Shown here: positions 22,692 through 31,544 of the stretch, in pieces
How positions within the stretch are numbered: the stretch's first letter is position 1
Layout of the letters: each line of letters begins with the position of its first letter
Assembly: GCF_015207735.1 (NCBI RefSeq)
Contig: NZ_JADEWG010000064.1
Span: 1 to 36,820, forward strand
Direction of reading: 5' to 3'
From: [Phormidium] sp. LEGE 05292
Lineage (GTDB): Bacteria; Cyanobacteriota; Cyanobacteriia; Cyanobacteriales; Aerosakkonemataceae
DNA length: 36,820 nucleotides
Translations under genes and position numbers: made by a program
Notes under the pieces: generated by a model
What the model was told of the DNA's origin: nothing
The model's input: only the letters and a program-made list of their open reading frames with translations
Databases searched by the model: none

Positions 22692-24505
22692 GGATTTTCG
22701 ATTACATGAGTCCCTCCTATTTTAATCGCTTTACCTGTATCACTGTCAAATGCCCAAGCATTTATTTTTACCTTGCCTTTCGGCAGTTTACTGATAGAGA
22801 AAGACGTTTCCCACCCAGACATAGAATATGCAGCTTTCTTGAGTACTTTGACTACATCTACCCTTGGAGTTCTGGTGCCAGACACGGCAAATATTATATC
22901 ATCATTCTTTGCATCTCTATAAGTTAAAACTACAGCATCCGCTGGTTCTTTTCTGTTTGGTAATCTAGCCCAACCCCTGGCAATAAATTCATCTTTCTTA
23001 GCTGCTTTATTAATTCCCTCAAACCACCCATAATTATTAATTTTACCACTGGATAATTTAGGTTTTTCTATTTCTTTTATCCTGGTAGTTGTTATCAAAC
23101 TTGGCTGGAGATATCCTAACTGATTAATATCATCTACCACTGCATATACTTGATATAATTTATCATGAACTTTTTTTATCAAACAATCCTGATTTTCGGT
23201 TACTTTGATAAATAAAAGACAAGCTTTTCCTTGTAATCGCTCTGCTCTCCACAGACTTGATACATGAACGCCATGAACATAAGTTATACCCTGCAATATT
23301 AACACAATTACAGTCAATAACATGAGTGATTTACTCAAAATATTCTTATATCTTGAAAAATACCCTTTATTAATTCCATCATTAATAATTATAGGTATTG
23401 TATGAATTAAAGCAATTAAAATATAAGTTGAAAAAGTGATATATCTTGTTGGAAGCGCATGGTCTAAACCCCAGCCAGACCGACCTAACGTAGTTAGGAA
23501 AGCAGTAAAAACTCCGTAAAATCCAATCACAATCCAACCCAGCATTCGGTAAACCAGTGCTGAATCATTGAATTCCTTAAATAAGTAAAAGCATACACCT
23601 ATAAACAAAATTATGGTGATAAAACCTATAATTGTAGTTAAACTGAAAACCGCTTCTAAAGTCTGTTGAAATATAAAAATCCCTTGTCCCAAAGGGGAAC
23701 CCAGAAAAATTAAAAAGAATTGTATTGACCTTTGCGGATGAAGTATTGCTTCTAAAAAACTGGGAGTTCCTAATGGTTTTTGATACCCATATAAATAAAT
23801 TACTGTATTAGCTGTAAAACCAGCCAACCATCCTACAACCAGCCACTTCCGTCGCAGCAAATCTTTCCATGTCCATGAACTACACATAGCCAGAATTGGA
23901 AAAACAACTACCCAGCACAATACGCCATTGGCATAAGAAAAAGTGCTGATAGTAGACAAAGCCATGCAGATTAAAAATTTGTATAATATTTTTAGCTCAG
24001 AGTAAGCAACTAATACAGAAAAAGTGACACAAAGAATTGGCATGAAAACTATCAGTTGTATACCCCACAGCCAGTTTTCAACTTGCATAGGGCTAAATAT
24101 GAATAAATTGGTAATAACTAAGATAATTATTCTTTTCTCTAAATTTATATCTACTGTTAATCTATTCAGTCGGTATATATTAAAAGAGACTACACAAGCA
24201 ACCAATAAGGTAACTAGCATCTCATATCTCACTTCCCAGTGGGATAGATATGCCAAAGGAATAAAAATCAATCGGGGAAATAAATATCTACTATCATTAT
24301 GCTGCGAAATCAGGTCAGCAAAATCAAGTTTACCTTCAAAAAAACGAACCAACAGAGGAGCAAAAATCCATTGATCCCCAAAAGGAACTCGAACTGCGTA
24401 TTTCAAAATTAAAATCAGAATGAAGCAAGCTGGAATGATTGTTAAACTTAAAAATACCAATTTCAGATAATTGTGTGCCAGCTTTTCACGGATTTTGGAG
24501 TACAT
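22688..24505 (-). CDS. GT-C-like polytopic membrane protein, paralogue 1
   Basis: 605 aa with roughly 11-12 transmembrane segments over residues 15-420, then a soluble C-terminal domain of ~150 residues. The first extracytoplasmic loop carries VPFGDQW (D44) and QHNDSRYLFPRL (69-80), shared by all paralogues here. An acidic residue in the first loop is the usual catalytic position of GT-C glycosyltransferases, so transfer of a lipid-linked sugar is a reasonable inference. The C-terminal domain has GWFEG, RGWARLPNRKEPADAVVLTY, TPRVDV and INAWAFD. An AGGA site precedes ATG 24505. The 52-aa fragment of a sister gene ends 14 nt upstream. Confidence 0.75.
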   Translation of the reverse strand: MYSKIREKLAHNYLKLVFLSLTIIPACFILILILKYAVRVPFGDQWIFAPLLVRFFEGKLDFADLISQHNDSRYLFPRLIFIPLAYLSHWEVRYEMLVTLLVACVVSFNIYRLNRLTVDINLEKRIIILVITNLFIFSPMQVENWLWGIQLIVFMPILCVTFSVLVAYSELKILYKFLICMALSTISTFSYANGVLCWVVVFPILAMCSSWTWKDLLRRKWLVVGWLAGFTANTVIYLYGYQKPLGTPSFLEAILHPQRSIQFFLIFLGSPLGQGIFIFQQTLEAVFSLTTIIGFITIILFIGVCFYLFKEFNDSALVYRMLGWIVIGFYGVFTAFLTTLGRSGWGLDHALPTRYITFSTYILIALIHTIPIIINDGINKGYFSRYKNILSKSLMLLTVIVLILQGITYVHGVHVSSLWRAERLQGKACLLFIKVTENQDCLIKKVHDKLYQVYAVVDDINQLGYLQPSLITTTRIKEIEKPKLSSGKINNYGWFEGINKAAKKDEFIARGWARLPNRKEPADAVVLTYRDAKNDDIIFAVSGTRTPRVDVVKVLKKAAYSMSGWETSFSISKLPKGKVKINAWAFDSDTGKAIKIGGTHVIENP

Positions 24506-24519
24506 TATTCCTACCTATT

Positions 24520-24678
24520 TTAAACACTTTGTCCTTTAATTAAGAAGATACCAATTTCCCAATCATCCCAAAATGGTATATTCAGGCTATTTTGATAAAT
24601 TAAGGTTCCCATTAAAAAAGCAGGAATCATTATCAAAATAAAAGCTGTAATATACCAAATTTCGGAACGCTTATTCAT
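24520..24678 (-). pseudogene. 52-aa N-terminal fragment of a fourth GT-C-like paralogue
   Basis: The frame encodes a basic start (MNKRSEIWY), one membrane span (ITAFILIMIPAFLMGTLIY), then NSLNIPFWDDWEIGIFL and a TAA. The PFWDDW block and its distance from the span match residues 38-43 of the two large paralogues at 26818 and 28644, so this is the front end of the same family. The GGGGAG site 6 nt before the ATG is intact, and the frame may still be translated as a small membrane protein. Confidence 0.65.
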
Positions 24679-24717
24679 CAGTTACTCCCCACAAATTAAC
24701 CGGACTAATATCACTGG

Positions 24718-25434
24718 TTAATCAATTTTTTGCCAAATTCCCATAATTGATTTTCCTAGATAATATTTTAATAAAGGGTCTATTATTTTAGATAACGGTA
24801 CCATTTTTTTGTCCCATATTTTGATCTGTTGGAGTGTTGGCATTTTGCTTTTTAAGATTAACTTATTGGCTAAAGAAGCGATTAAACCAACAGAATCTAA
24901 ATATTGCAATTGAATTTCTTGCAAGTTTCCCGGAATAACGGCTGACAAACTGCTTTTATTGTAACGACGATAGTGACCGATCGCAGCATCAAAAGGAGTA
25001 AATAACCATTGATGCGCTGGAGATAATACAATTAAAAATCCCCCTGGTTTTAAGTGGCTAGCTGCCAATTCTACCTCAGTGCGATCGTCCTTAATATGCT
25101 CTAAAACATCAATGTAAACAATACTATCGAAAAGCTCTGTTTCACTTAAATCTAATAAGGTTCCCTTCAGCAAGTCACAACATTTTGGCAACCGCCCACC
25201 AAGCAACAGAGAATTTAGATCGCTAGCTAAAATTGCATCAGGTTCTAAACATAACCAACGAGCTTGTTTTCCTTTACACAGTAACTCTGTTGTCGCCCCA
25301 ATTCCCGCACCTACTTCCAATACTTCTTTACCTAAAAAAGGCTGAATCATTGAACTGTAATAAGCTTTCCAATTAGTTGCATAACGAAATAGCTCTAGTT
25401 CATTTCCCACGTAAGAGTAGTTTGTTTTGCTCAT
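24718..25434 (-). CDS. Class I SAM-dependent methyltransferase
   Basis: 238 aa. The Rossmann-type SAM site is VLEVGAGIGATTELL (motif I, ~38-52), with CLEPDAI as the acidic loop. Motif II is DSIVYIDVLEHIKDD and motif III LKPGGFLIVLSP. Later HQWLFTPFDAAIGHYRRY is seen in the Methyltransf_11/23 group of polysaccharide loci. It may methylate a sugar or lipid carrier; the substrate is unknown. ATG overlaps the stop of the upstream glycosyltransferase by 4 nt. Confidence 0.9.
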   Translation of the reverse strand: MSKTNYSYVGNELELFRYATNWKAYYSSMIQPFLGKEVLEVGAGIGATTELLCKGKQARWLCLEPDAILASDLNSLLLGGRLPKCCDLLKGTLLDLSETELFDSIVYIDVLEHIKDDRTEVELAASHLKPGGFLIVLSPAHQWLFTPFDAAIGHYRRYNKSSLSAVIPGNLQEIQLQYLDSVGLIASLANKLILKSKMPTLQQIKIWDKKMVPLSKIIDPLLKYYLGKSIMGIWQKID

Positions 25435-26444
25435 AATTTCGGAAAAACTCGTTCAACTCCCATGATAAAGTAATGATAATCTCGCTTAGGTAAAAAACTC
25501 AAATTGTCTCTCCCATTCAAGACTATAAAGCTAAAAAACAACGACAACATTACAGCTTGCATCAATACTATAAATAGTAGCAATACAATGTAAGATGTCC
25601 AACCAGGGATTGCCAAATTAGTTGCAAACCTGACCATTAAGACTAAACTAATTGCCGTAAAAGCAAATCCAATTAGCGTACCAGTTGCAACTAATAACCT
25701 AACTCCTACTACATCACCATAAACAGAAATTGCACTTAAACCATGAGTTATTAAAGAAACAAAATTCATTTTTGGTTTGCCAGCCAAGCGAATTCCCCTG
25801 CTACTAGAAATTTCTGTATAAGGTATTTTCGCTCTCAACAAACCAACAGCATAATGATTCCACAATTCCGAAACTACTACCAATCTACGAAGTACTTTGA
25901 AAGGAATTATGCTAAAGTTACCCACTCGAATATCATGGCCAGTGAGCAATTTATATAATCGCTTGTAAAAGATATAAAATAGCTTAAACAACGAACTTTC
26001 CGATCGCTTACTCCGCCGAGCAAAAATCGCCTTTTCATAACCTTTCCTTTGGCATTTTTGAATTAGGCGAATCACATCCCTTGGTTCATCTTCTCCATCT
26101 CCATCCATCACCACCACAGCTTGACAAGGTACATTTGCTTCAATAAATGCTAAACCAATTGCGATCGCTCTTTGATGACCAACATTTCTCCGCAATTCTA
26201 AAATTTCTACTTTTTTAATTGCATTTAATTGAGCCGAGACAAAATCTTGGTGAATCGGAATACTAGAAGCATCATCTATAATTAAAACATCAGCTTGGAT
26301 GTTTTTATGGTATAAATGTTCGTCTAGGCAAATTAGTAACAACTCTACAGCTTTCCAGTCATTAAACACTGGAATCATAATTAATATAGACTGATTTTCA
26401 GCCTTAGCCTGTTCTTTTGTTGACTGCTCAAACACAAATGACAT
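25431..26444 (-). CDS. DPM1/GtrB-like glycosyltransferase family 2 with C-terminal membrane spans
   Basis: 337 aa from ATG 26444; a GTG four codons earlier is possible. The GT-A domain shows ILIMIPVFNDWKAVE, VLIIDDASS, LRRNVGHQRAIAIGL and the metal site VVVMDGDGEDEPRDV. Two hydrophobic segments near the C-terminus (about 240-265 and 278-305) anchor it. Such enzymes load a sugar onto undecaprenyl or dolichyl phosphate on the cytoplasmic face. The presence of a GtrA-like protein and GT-C-like proteins downstream in the same locus fits that scheme (inference). Confidence 0.88.
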   Translation of the reverse strand: MSFVFEQSTKEQAKAENQSILIMIPVFNDWKAVELLLICLDEHLYHKNIQADVLIIDDASSIPIHQDFVSAQLNAIKKVEILELRRNVGHQRAIAIGLAFIEANVPCQAVVVMDGDGEDEPRDVIRLIQKCQRKGYEKAIFARRSKRSESSLFKLFYIFYKRLYKLLTGHDIRVGNFSIIPFKVLRRLVVVSELWNHYAVGLLRAKIPYTEISSSRGIRLAGKPKMNFVSLITHGLSAISVYGDVVGVRLLVATGTLIGFAFTAISLVLMVRFATNLAIPGWTSYIVLLLFIVLMQAVMLSLFFSFIVLNGRDNLSFLPKRDYHYFIMGVERVFPKL

Positions 26445-26817
26445 ACACTCTCTCACCCTTGATTAACATTTCCACACATGAAAAGGAAGTGCTTATTCTT
26501 AACCAAGCACCTCAAAATTGTCTCCAGCCTCAAGAATGTGATAAGTTTTAAGCAGTTTACCTCTCTAAGTCCCCAAAAGCAAGAGGTATTTTGAAAAAAA
26601 AGGGGTGTAGGGGCAGGTGAGATCTCATAATTAGGCTCTCCCCTACTTGTGGTGGAACCCTAATGTAAGGGGACTAGGCACTGAGGATGACAAGCAAGAT
26701 GCCTGTCCTACGGGACTGGGATAATCGGAAACACAAATAATCTTAATTATGCCGAGTCTCTACTTCGCTAATTAATTAGGTTTACTTATCACCCTGAGTA
26801 CGGGAGAGCCAATTCCC
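26445..26817. other. Repeat-bearing gap in the glycan locus
   Basis: 370 bp without a gene. It includes an inverted repeat with arms GTAGGGG (26607-26613) and CCCCTAC (26640-26646). A copy of the GATGACA-GC...GCCTGTCCTACGGGAC element (26686-26716), also seen at 3001-3031, follows. The gap splits the minus-strand locus and probably carries the promoter for the 26444 gene. Confidence 0.55.
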
Positions 26818-28632
26818 TTAATTCTTCACTACATGGATACCACCTAATTGATAAGCTTGACTCGTCTCGCTGTCAAATGCCCAAGCTTTGATTTTCACCC
26901 AACCTTTTGGCAATTTACTAGTTGGAAAAGTTTTTTGCCAACCAGACATAGAGTATTCTGGGTTTTTGGTTGCGTTGACAACATCTACCCTTTTCACTCT
27001 AGTATCAGAAATAGCAAATATTATATCCTCATCTTTGCCTTTTTCATAAGTTAACAACACTGCATCTGCTAGTTGTTTTTTGTTCAGTAATCTTGCCCAT
27101 CCTTGAGCTACATATAAATCTTTATCCTGACTCACTTTATCAAACGAGCCATAACCTAAACCATTCTCACTAATATTCATCTTGCCTTGAATATCTTGGA
27201 TTTTAACATTATTGATAAAATTGATATCAATTAAGTTTTTATCATTAACTATTTTGACATTTTGTTTCAGGTACTGAAGATTTGGATACAGTTTTTCTGT
27301 CAAACATTTCTCGTCTGCAAGCACATTGATAAATGCTAAACAACTTTTAGCTTGCAATCGATCGAGCTTGAACATATACATTTGCGAGATTGCCAATTCT
27401 GAAGTTAAGATATGCAAACACAAAAAAACTACCAATAATATAAACATCCCAGTTTGGGCAATTTTTTGGCGGTGTTTTTCTAAATAACTTCTGCTTTTGG
27501 CATCATCATAAATAATGGCAGCCAGACAGATTAAAGCTAAAGGAAGATACACTGAAAAAGTCGTATATCTCTCTGCAATAGAAGTATTTAACCCTAAACC
27601 AACCCTACCTAAAGAAGTAACAAACCCACTAATTACAGCATAAGAACCAATGGTTAGCCAACCAGTCATTCGATAAATTATTACCTGCTCTTGGCGATGC
27701 CATACAAAATAAACACAAGCACCTAAAAATAAGATGATTAACCCTAAACCAATGATAATATTATTGTTAACTAAACTGAAATTTTCCAAATAAACATATT
27801 TAAATGTTCCCCAACCTAAAGGCGCACCCAAAAAAGAAAGAAAGTATTTAATTGTTTGGTCTAAATGAGCCAGAGCATAGATAAAACTTGGAGTTTGTAG
27901 AGGTTTTTGATAATTATTAAAGTATACAACTATATTAGCTGTAAAAGCTGTCACCCAGCCGACATACAGCCATTTTTCTTCCTTAACAATCCGCCATTTC
28001 CCAGATTTTGACAAAGCAAATATTGGGAAAATAATTACCCAAGATAACATTCCATTGGCATAAGAATAAGTACTAATTGTACATAATATTAAACATATAA
28101 ATAACTTAGCTGTTCTGTTTATCCCCGAATAAATTACTACTAAACAAGTCGTAATACAGGCAATGGGCATAAACACAATTAGTTGAATTCCCCACAGCCA
28201 ATTTCCATATTGAATCGGGGCAAAAATTAAAGAATTACAGATAATTGTCAGAAAGATTACTTTGAGAAACTTTCCTCTAACAGTTAATTTGATTAAATAA
28301 AAAATATTAATTGAAATTAGGCAAGCTAGAGCGAAACTTACCCACATTTGATATGTCAGATTCCATTTGCCATTATTCAGATAAGCTAGGGCGATAAAAA
28401 TTAATCTGGGAAAGGCATATCTACTTTCATTATGCTGGGAAATTAATTGTTCTACACTTAATTTCAATTCGGAAAAAACTCTAGAAAGGAATACACCAAC
28501 TGCCCAATCATCCCAAAATGGAACATTGACGCTATTTTTCAAGAGCAATATTGCAATTAGCAACGCGGGGGCGATCGCAAAACTAAAACCTAAAACTCTC
28601 AGGATAATATTTTTAGCCTTTCTCTTTTCCAT
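26818..28632 (-). CDS. GT-C-like polytopic membrane protein, paralogue 2
   Basis: 604 aa, same layout as the gene at 28644: membrane spans from residue ~13, first loop VPFWDDW (D41, D42) and QHNESRYAFPRL (67-78). Further spans run to ~410, and a C-terminal domain ends in GWQKTFPTSKLPKGWVKIKA and AWAFDSET. Overall it is a close tandem duplicate of the next gene, 11 bp apart. The DNA of the last ~220 coding bases is almost identical between the two, while residues ~425-490 differ clearly. This mosaic suggests gene conversion. The function is inferred only from the GT-C-like fold. Confidence 0.75.
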   Translation of the reverse strand: MEKRKAKNIILRVLGFSFAIAPALLIAILLLKNSVNVPFWDDWAVGVFLSRVFSELKLSVEQLISQHNESRYAFPRLIFIALAYLNNGKWNLTYQMWVSFALACLISINIFYLIKLTVRGKFLKVIFLTIICNSLIFAPIQYGNWLWGIQLIVFMPIACITTCLVVIYSGINRTAKLFICLILCTISTYSYANGMLSWVIIFPIFALSKSGKWRIVKEEKWLYVGWVTAFTANIVVYFNNYQKPLQTPSFIYALAHLDQTIKYFLSFLGAPLGWGTFKYVYLENFSLVNNNIIIGLGLIILFLGACVYFVWHRQEQVIIYRMTGWLTIGSYAVISGFVTSLGRVGLGLNTSIAERYTTFSVYLPLALICLAAIIYDDAKSRSYLEKHRQKIAQTGMFILLVVFLCLHILTSELAISQMYMFKLDRLQAKSCLAFINVLADEKCLTEKLYPNLQYLKQNVKIVNDKNLIDINFINNVKIQDIQGKMNISENGLGYGSFDKVSQDKDLYVAQGWARLLNKKQLADAVLLTYEKGKDEDIIFAISDTRVKRVDVVNATKNPEYSMSGWQKTFPTSKLPKGWVKIKAWAFDSETSQAYQLGGIHVVKN

Positions 28633-28643
28633 GCCTAAACCAA

Positions 28644-30491
28644 TTAATTTTGTTGATTACCAGACTTGAAGCTAATTCTTTGATTGTTCACTACATGAGT
28701 ACGACCTAATTGATAAGCTTTATTCGTCTCGCTGTCAAATGCCCAAGCTTTGATTTTCACCCAACCTTTTGGCAATTTACTAGCTGGAAAAGTTTTTTGC
28801 CAACCAGACATAGAGTATTCTGGGTTTTTGGTTGCGTTGACAACATCTACCCTTTTCACTCTAGTATCAGAAATAGCAAATATTATATCCTCATCTTTGC
28901 CTTTTTCATAAGTTAACAACACTGCGTCTGCTGGTTGTTTCTTTTTCAGTAATCTTGCCCATCCTTCAGCTACATATAACTCTTTATCTTGTCTAAGTAT
29001 ATCAAACCAGCCATAGATTAACCTATCTGCACTAACATTTATTCTTCCTTGGATATTTTGGACTTTATTTGTTTCGATAAAGTTTGTATCAAGTAAGTTT
29101 TTATTATCAACAATTTTCACAATTTGTTTTATATTATTCACGTCAAATACCTTTTTTTTCAAACATTCTTCATCGTTAACCACATTAATAAACGCTAAAC
29201 AGGTTTTGCCGTTCAATCGATCGAGTTTCATTTGATAATAATTCGGTATTGCATGACCCGAAGTTAAGATATGCAAATACAAAAAGCCCACCAATAATAT
29301 AAACATCCCGATTTGGGCAATTTTTTGCCTTTGTTTTTCTAAATAATTTCTGCTTTTGGCATCATCATAAATAATAGCAACCAGACAGATTAAAGCTAAA
29401 GGTAGATAGACAGAGAAAGTTGTGTATCTCGGAGCAAGAGAAGTACCTAAACCAAAACCAACCCTACCTAAAGAAGTAACAAACCCACTAATTACAGCAT
29501 AAGAACCAATTGTTAGCCAGCCAGTCATCCGATAAATTATCTCTTGTTCTTGGCGATGCTTTAGAAAATAGAGACAAGTCGCTAAAAATAAGATGAATAA
29601 TAATGAGCCAATGATGATATTATTATTAACTAAACCGTAAGTTTGCCACTTAACATATTTAACTGTTCCCCAACCTAAAGGCGCACCCAAAAAAGCAAGA
29701 AAGTATTTAATTGTTTGGTCTACATGAGCCAGAGCATAGATAAAACCTGGAGTTTGCTGTGGCTTTTGATAATTATTAAAGTAAACAAAGAGATTAGCTG
29801 TAAAAGCTGTCAACCAGCCGACATACAGCCATTTTTCTTCCATAAAAAACCGCCATTTCCAAGATTTTGATAAAACAAAAACCGGGAAAATAATCACCCA
29901 AGATAACATTCCATTAGCATAAGAGTAAGTACTAATCGTACATAGAATTAAACAAATAACCAACTTAAATATTCTGTTTATCCCCGAATAAATTACTACT
30001 AAACAAGTCGTAAGACAGGCAATAGGCATAAACACAATTAGTTGGATTCCCCACAGCCAATTTTCATATTGAATCGACGCAAAAATTAAAGAATTACAGA
30101 TAATTGTCAGTAAGAGTACTTTCGGAAAACTTCCCTTAACGGTCAATTTTATTAAATGAAAAATATTAATTGAAATTAGGCAAGCTAGAGCGAAACTAAC
30201 CCACATTTGATATGTCAGATTCCAGATGCTATTATTCATATAGGTTAAAGCTATAAAAATTAATCTGGGAAACGCATATCTACTTTCATTATGCTGGAAA
30301 ATTAATTGTTCTAAACTTAATCTCAATTCGGGAAAAACTCCTGAAAGGAATACACCAACGCCCCAATCATCCCAAAAGGGAACGTTGACGCTATTTTTCA
30401 AGATCAATAAGGCAATTAGCAACGCCGGGGCGATCGCCAAACTAAAACCTAAAACTTTAAGTGCAGTATTCTTAGCCTGAATCTTTTCCAT
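28644..30491 (-). CDS. GT-C-like polytopic membrane protein, paralogue 3
   Basis: 615 aa. About 12 membrane spans lie between residues 13 and 415. The conserved first-loop motifs are WDDW (40-43) and HNESR (67-71). The C-terminal soluble domain (~470-605) contains YGWFD, AEGWARLLKKKQPADAVLLTY, FAISDTRVKRVDVV and AWAFDSETNKAYQLG, looking like a β-sandwich. It is the first of a tandem pair with the gene at 26818. A plausible promoter lies at 30540-30568. Whether the paralogues use different sugars or acceptors cannot be read from sequence. Confidence 0.75.
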   Translation of the reverse strand: MEKIQAKNTALKVLGFSLAIAPALLIALLILKNSVNVPFWDDWGVGVFLSGVFPELRLSLEQLIFQHNESRYAFPRLIFIALTYMNNSIWNLTYQMWVSFALACLISINIFHLIKLTVKGSFPKVLLLTIICNSLIFASIQYENWLWGIQLIVFMPIACLTTCLVVIYSGINRIFKLVICLILCTISTYSYANGMLSWVIIFPVFVLSKSWKWRFFMEEKWLYVGWLTAFTANLFVYFNNYQKPQQTPGFIYALAHVDQTIKYFLAFLGAPLGWGTVKYVKWQTYGLVNNNIIIGSLLFILFLATCLYFLKHRQEQEIIYRMTGWLTIGSYAVISGFVTSLGRVGFGLGTSLAPRYTTFSVYLPLALICLVAIIYDDAKSRNYLEKQRQKIAQIGMFILLVGFLYLHILTSGHAIPNYYQMKLDRLNGKTCLAFINVVNDEECLKKKVFDVNNIKQIVKIVDNKNLLDTNFIETNKVQNIQGRINVSADRLIYGWFDILRQDKELYVAEGWARLLKKKQPADAVLLTYEKGKDEDIIFAISDTRVKRVDVVNATKNPEYSMSGWQKTFPASKLPKGWVKIKAWAFDSETNKAYQLGRTHVVNNQRISFKSGNQQN

Positions 30492-30539
30492 ACCTAAATT
30501 AATTAAATTGTTCCATTCATTGCCAGCCGAATTCTCAAG

Positions 30540-30568
30540 ATAAAATCATAATATGCCCTTTTTGTCAA
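30540..30568 (-). promoter_or_regulatory. Candidate promoter for the tandem GT-C-like genes
   Basis: On the minus strand a perfect TTGACA (30563-30568) is followed after 17 bp by TTTTAT (30540-30545), four of six matches to the -10 consensus. It would give a leader of about 40 nt before ATG 30491. Consensus-based only. Confidence 0.4.
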
Positions 30569-30720
30569 CCCCAACCGAAACTATCAGCAAAGTCAAAATT
30601 TATTATTGTGCAAAAACAACCTTCACTAATTTTAATCTTTCTGGAAAAATTACGTAAATAGCATAATATTCAGATGCTTTTTAGGATTTGCATCAAGAGG
30701 CAATTAGCAACGCAGGGCGA

Positions 30721-31146
30721 TCACCTAAAGACAATCCGTTTTTTCAAAAAATATGTGATAACTGAAACTATAACAGCTGAGAAAGCAAAAGCAGACATTT
30801 TTGATACCTCAAGGGGCAACCAAGAATCTAGAAAAAATTCACGTAATTTAATTGAGCATATTAACGTTATAGCCATTCCCACAATATGTATAGCTATAAA
30901 CTTTAAAGTTTGAGAGGTTGATACATCATCTTTAACCTTAAATGTAATAGATTTATGTGCAACAAAACTCAGGTAGATTCCAATGATGTAGGTTAAGATT
31001 ATAGAAGATAAATATTTAGCAGTAGAATCATCTTGAATCAACAACCCAATCAGACTGCGAATCACAATTGTTGCTAGAGTGACGCATCCCCCAACAAAAA
31101 GATAAGTTGGATATCTCGAAAAAACTTGTATAAACTTTACTAGCAT
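30721..31146 (-). CDS. GtrA-like membrane protein
   Basis: 141 aa with four predicted transmembrane segments (about 13-35, 43-64, 81-101 and 115-134). Landmarks of the GtrA/DPMS family are a starting FxRYPTYLFVGG, SFVAHKSITFK between spans 2 and 3, and a basic C-terminal FLKKRIVF. GtrA proteins are thought to flip undecaprenyl-linked sugars across the membrane. A GAGGAAAAT site precedes ATG 31146. It is likely the first gene of the minus-strand glycan locus, with about 230 bp to the next gene. Confidence 0.85.
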   Translation of the reverse strand: MLVKFIQVFSRYPTYLFVGGCVTLATIVIRSLIGLLIQDDSTAKYLSSIILTYIIGIYLSFVAHKSITFKVKDDVSTSQTLKFIAIHIVGMAITLICSIKLREFFLDSWLPLEVSKMSAFAFSAVIVSVITYFLKKRIVFR

Positions 31147-31219
31147 ATTTTCCTCGCCAATTTATATTACCATTAACCCTTGTAAATTCCTCTATTTATT
31201 TATTCTAAAAAAGCAAAGC

Positions 31220-31530
31220 TCAAAAGTTAGGTACGCAAAATATCAGAAAAATACCCAAAGCAACTGGTACCGATCGAGCAAATTTGCGCGTTACAATTGC
31301 CCAGATAGCAACAGGAATTGCAACGATGAAATGATGCTCATAAACGGACAGTGAGATCGACAGACCTAATTTTATATTGAATTGGTGTATTTTGAAAAAA
31401 AATTTCAGGGTAAACAAAAAAAATAAATAAGTGGAGCAAGCCAAGCTATACCCCACTGACGATCGAATTCAATTATGCAAGGAGATGGAAGCATTAGCAG
31501 AAATTAATCCATACACATCAGAAAATTTCT
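31220..31530 (-). pseudogene. Decayed C-terminal part of a membrane protein gene
   Basis: Three reading frames in series give one plausible protein end. The first is SDVYGLISANASISLHN (about 31510-31463), and a TGA follows. The second, one frame over, is IIEFDRQWGIAWLAPLIYFF (about 31470-31415). The third is FKIHQFNIKLGLSISLSVYE through HHFIVAIPVAIWAIVTRKFA to the stop at 31220. One shift maps near 31462-31470, the other to an A8/T8 run at 31417-31424. The longest intact piece is the 78-codon GTG frame 31220-31456. It looks like the end of a glycosyltransferase-type membrane protein, family not identified. Confidence 0.5.
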
Positions 31531-31544
31531 GCTGTCTTCTACAC

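Noticed and set aside
26848-28916. Near-identical 68-codon plus-strand ORFs at 26848-27054 and 28710-28916
   Set aside because: They are antisense shadows of the conserved C-terminal domain of the GT-C-like paralogues; their similarity reflects the recent conversion of those genes.
30674-30913. 79-codon plus-strand ORF
   Set aside because: Antisense to the GtrA-like gene, no ribosome-binding site.
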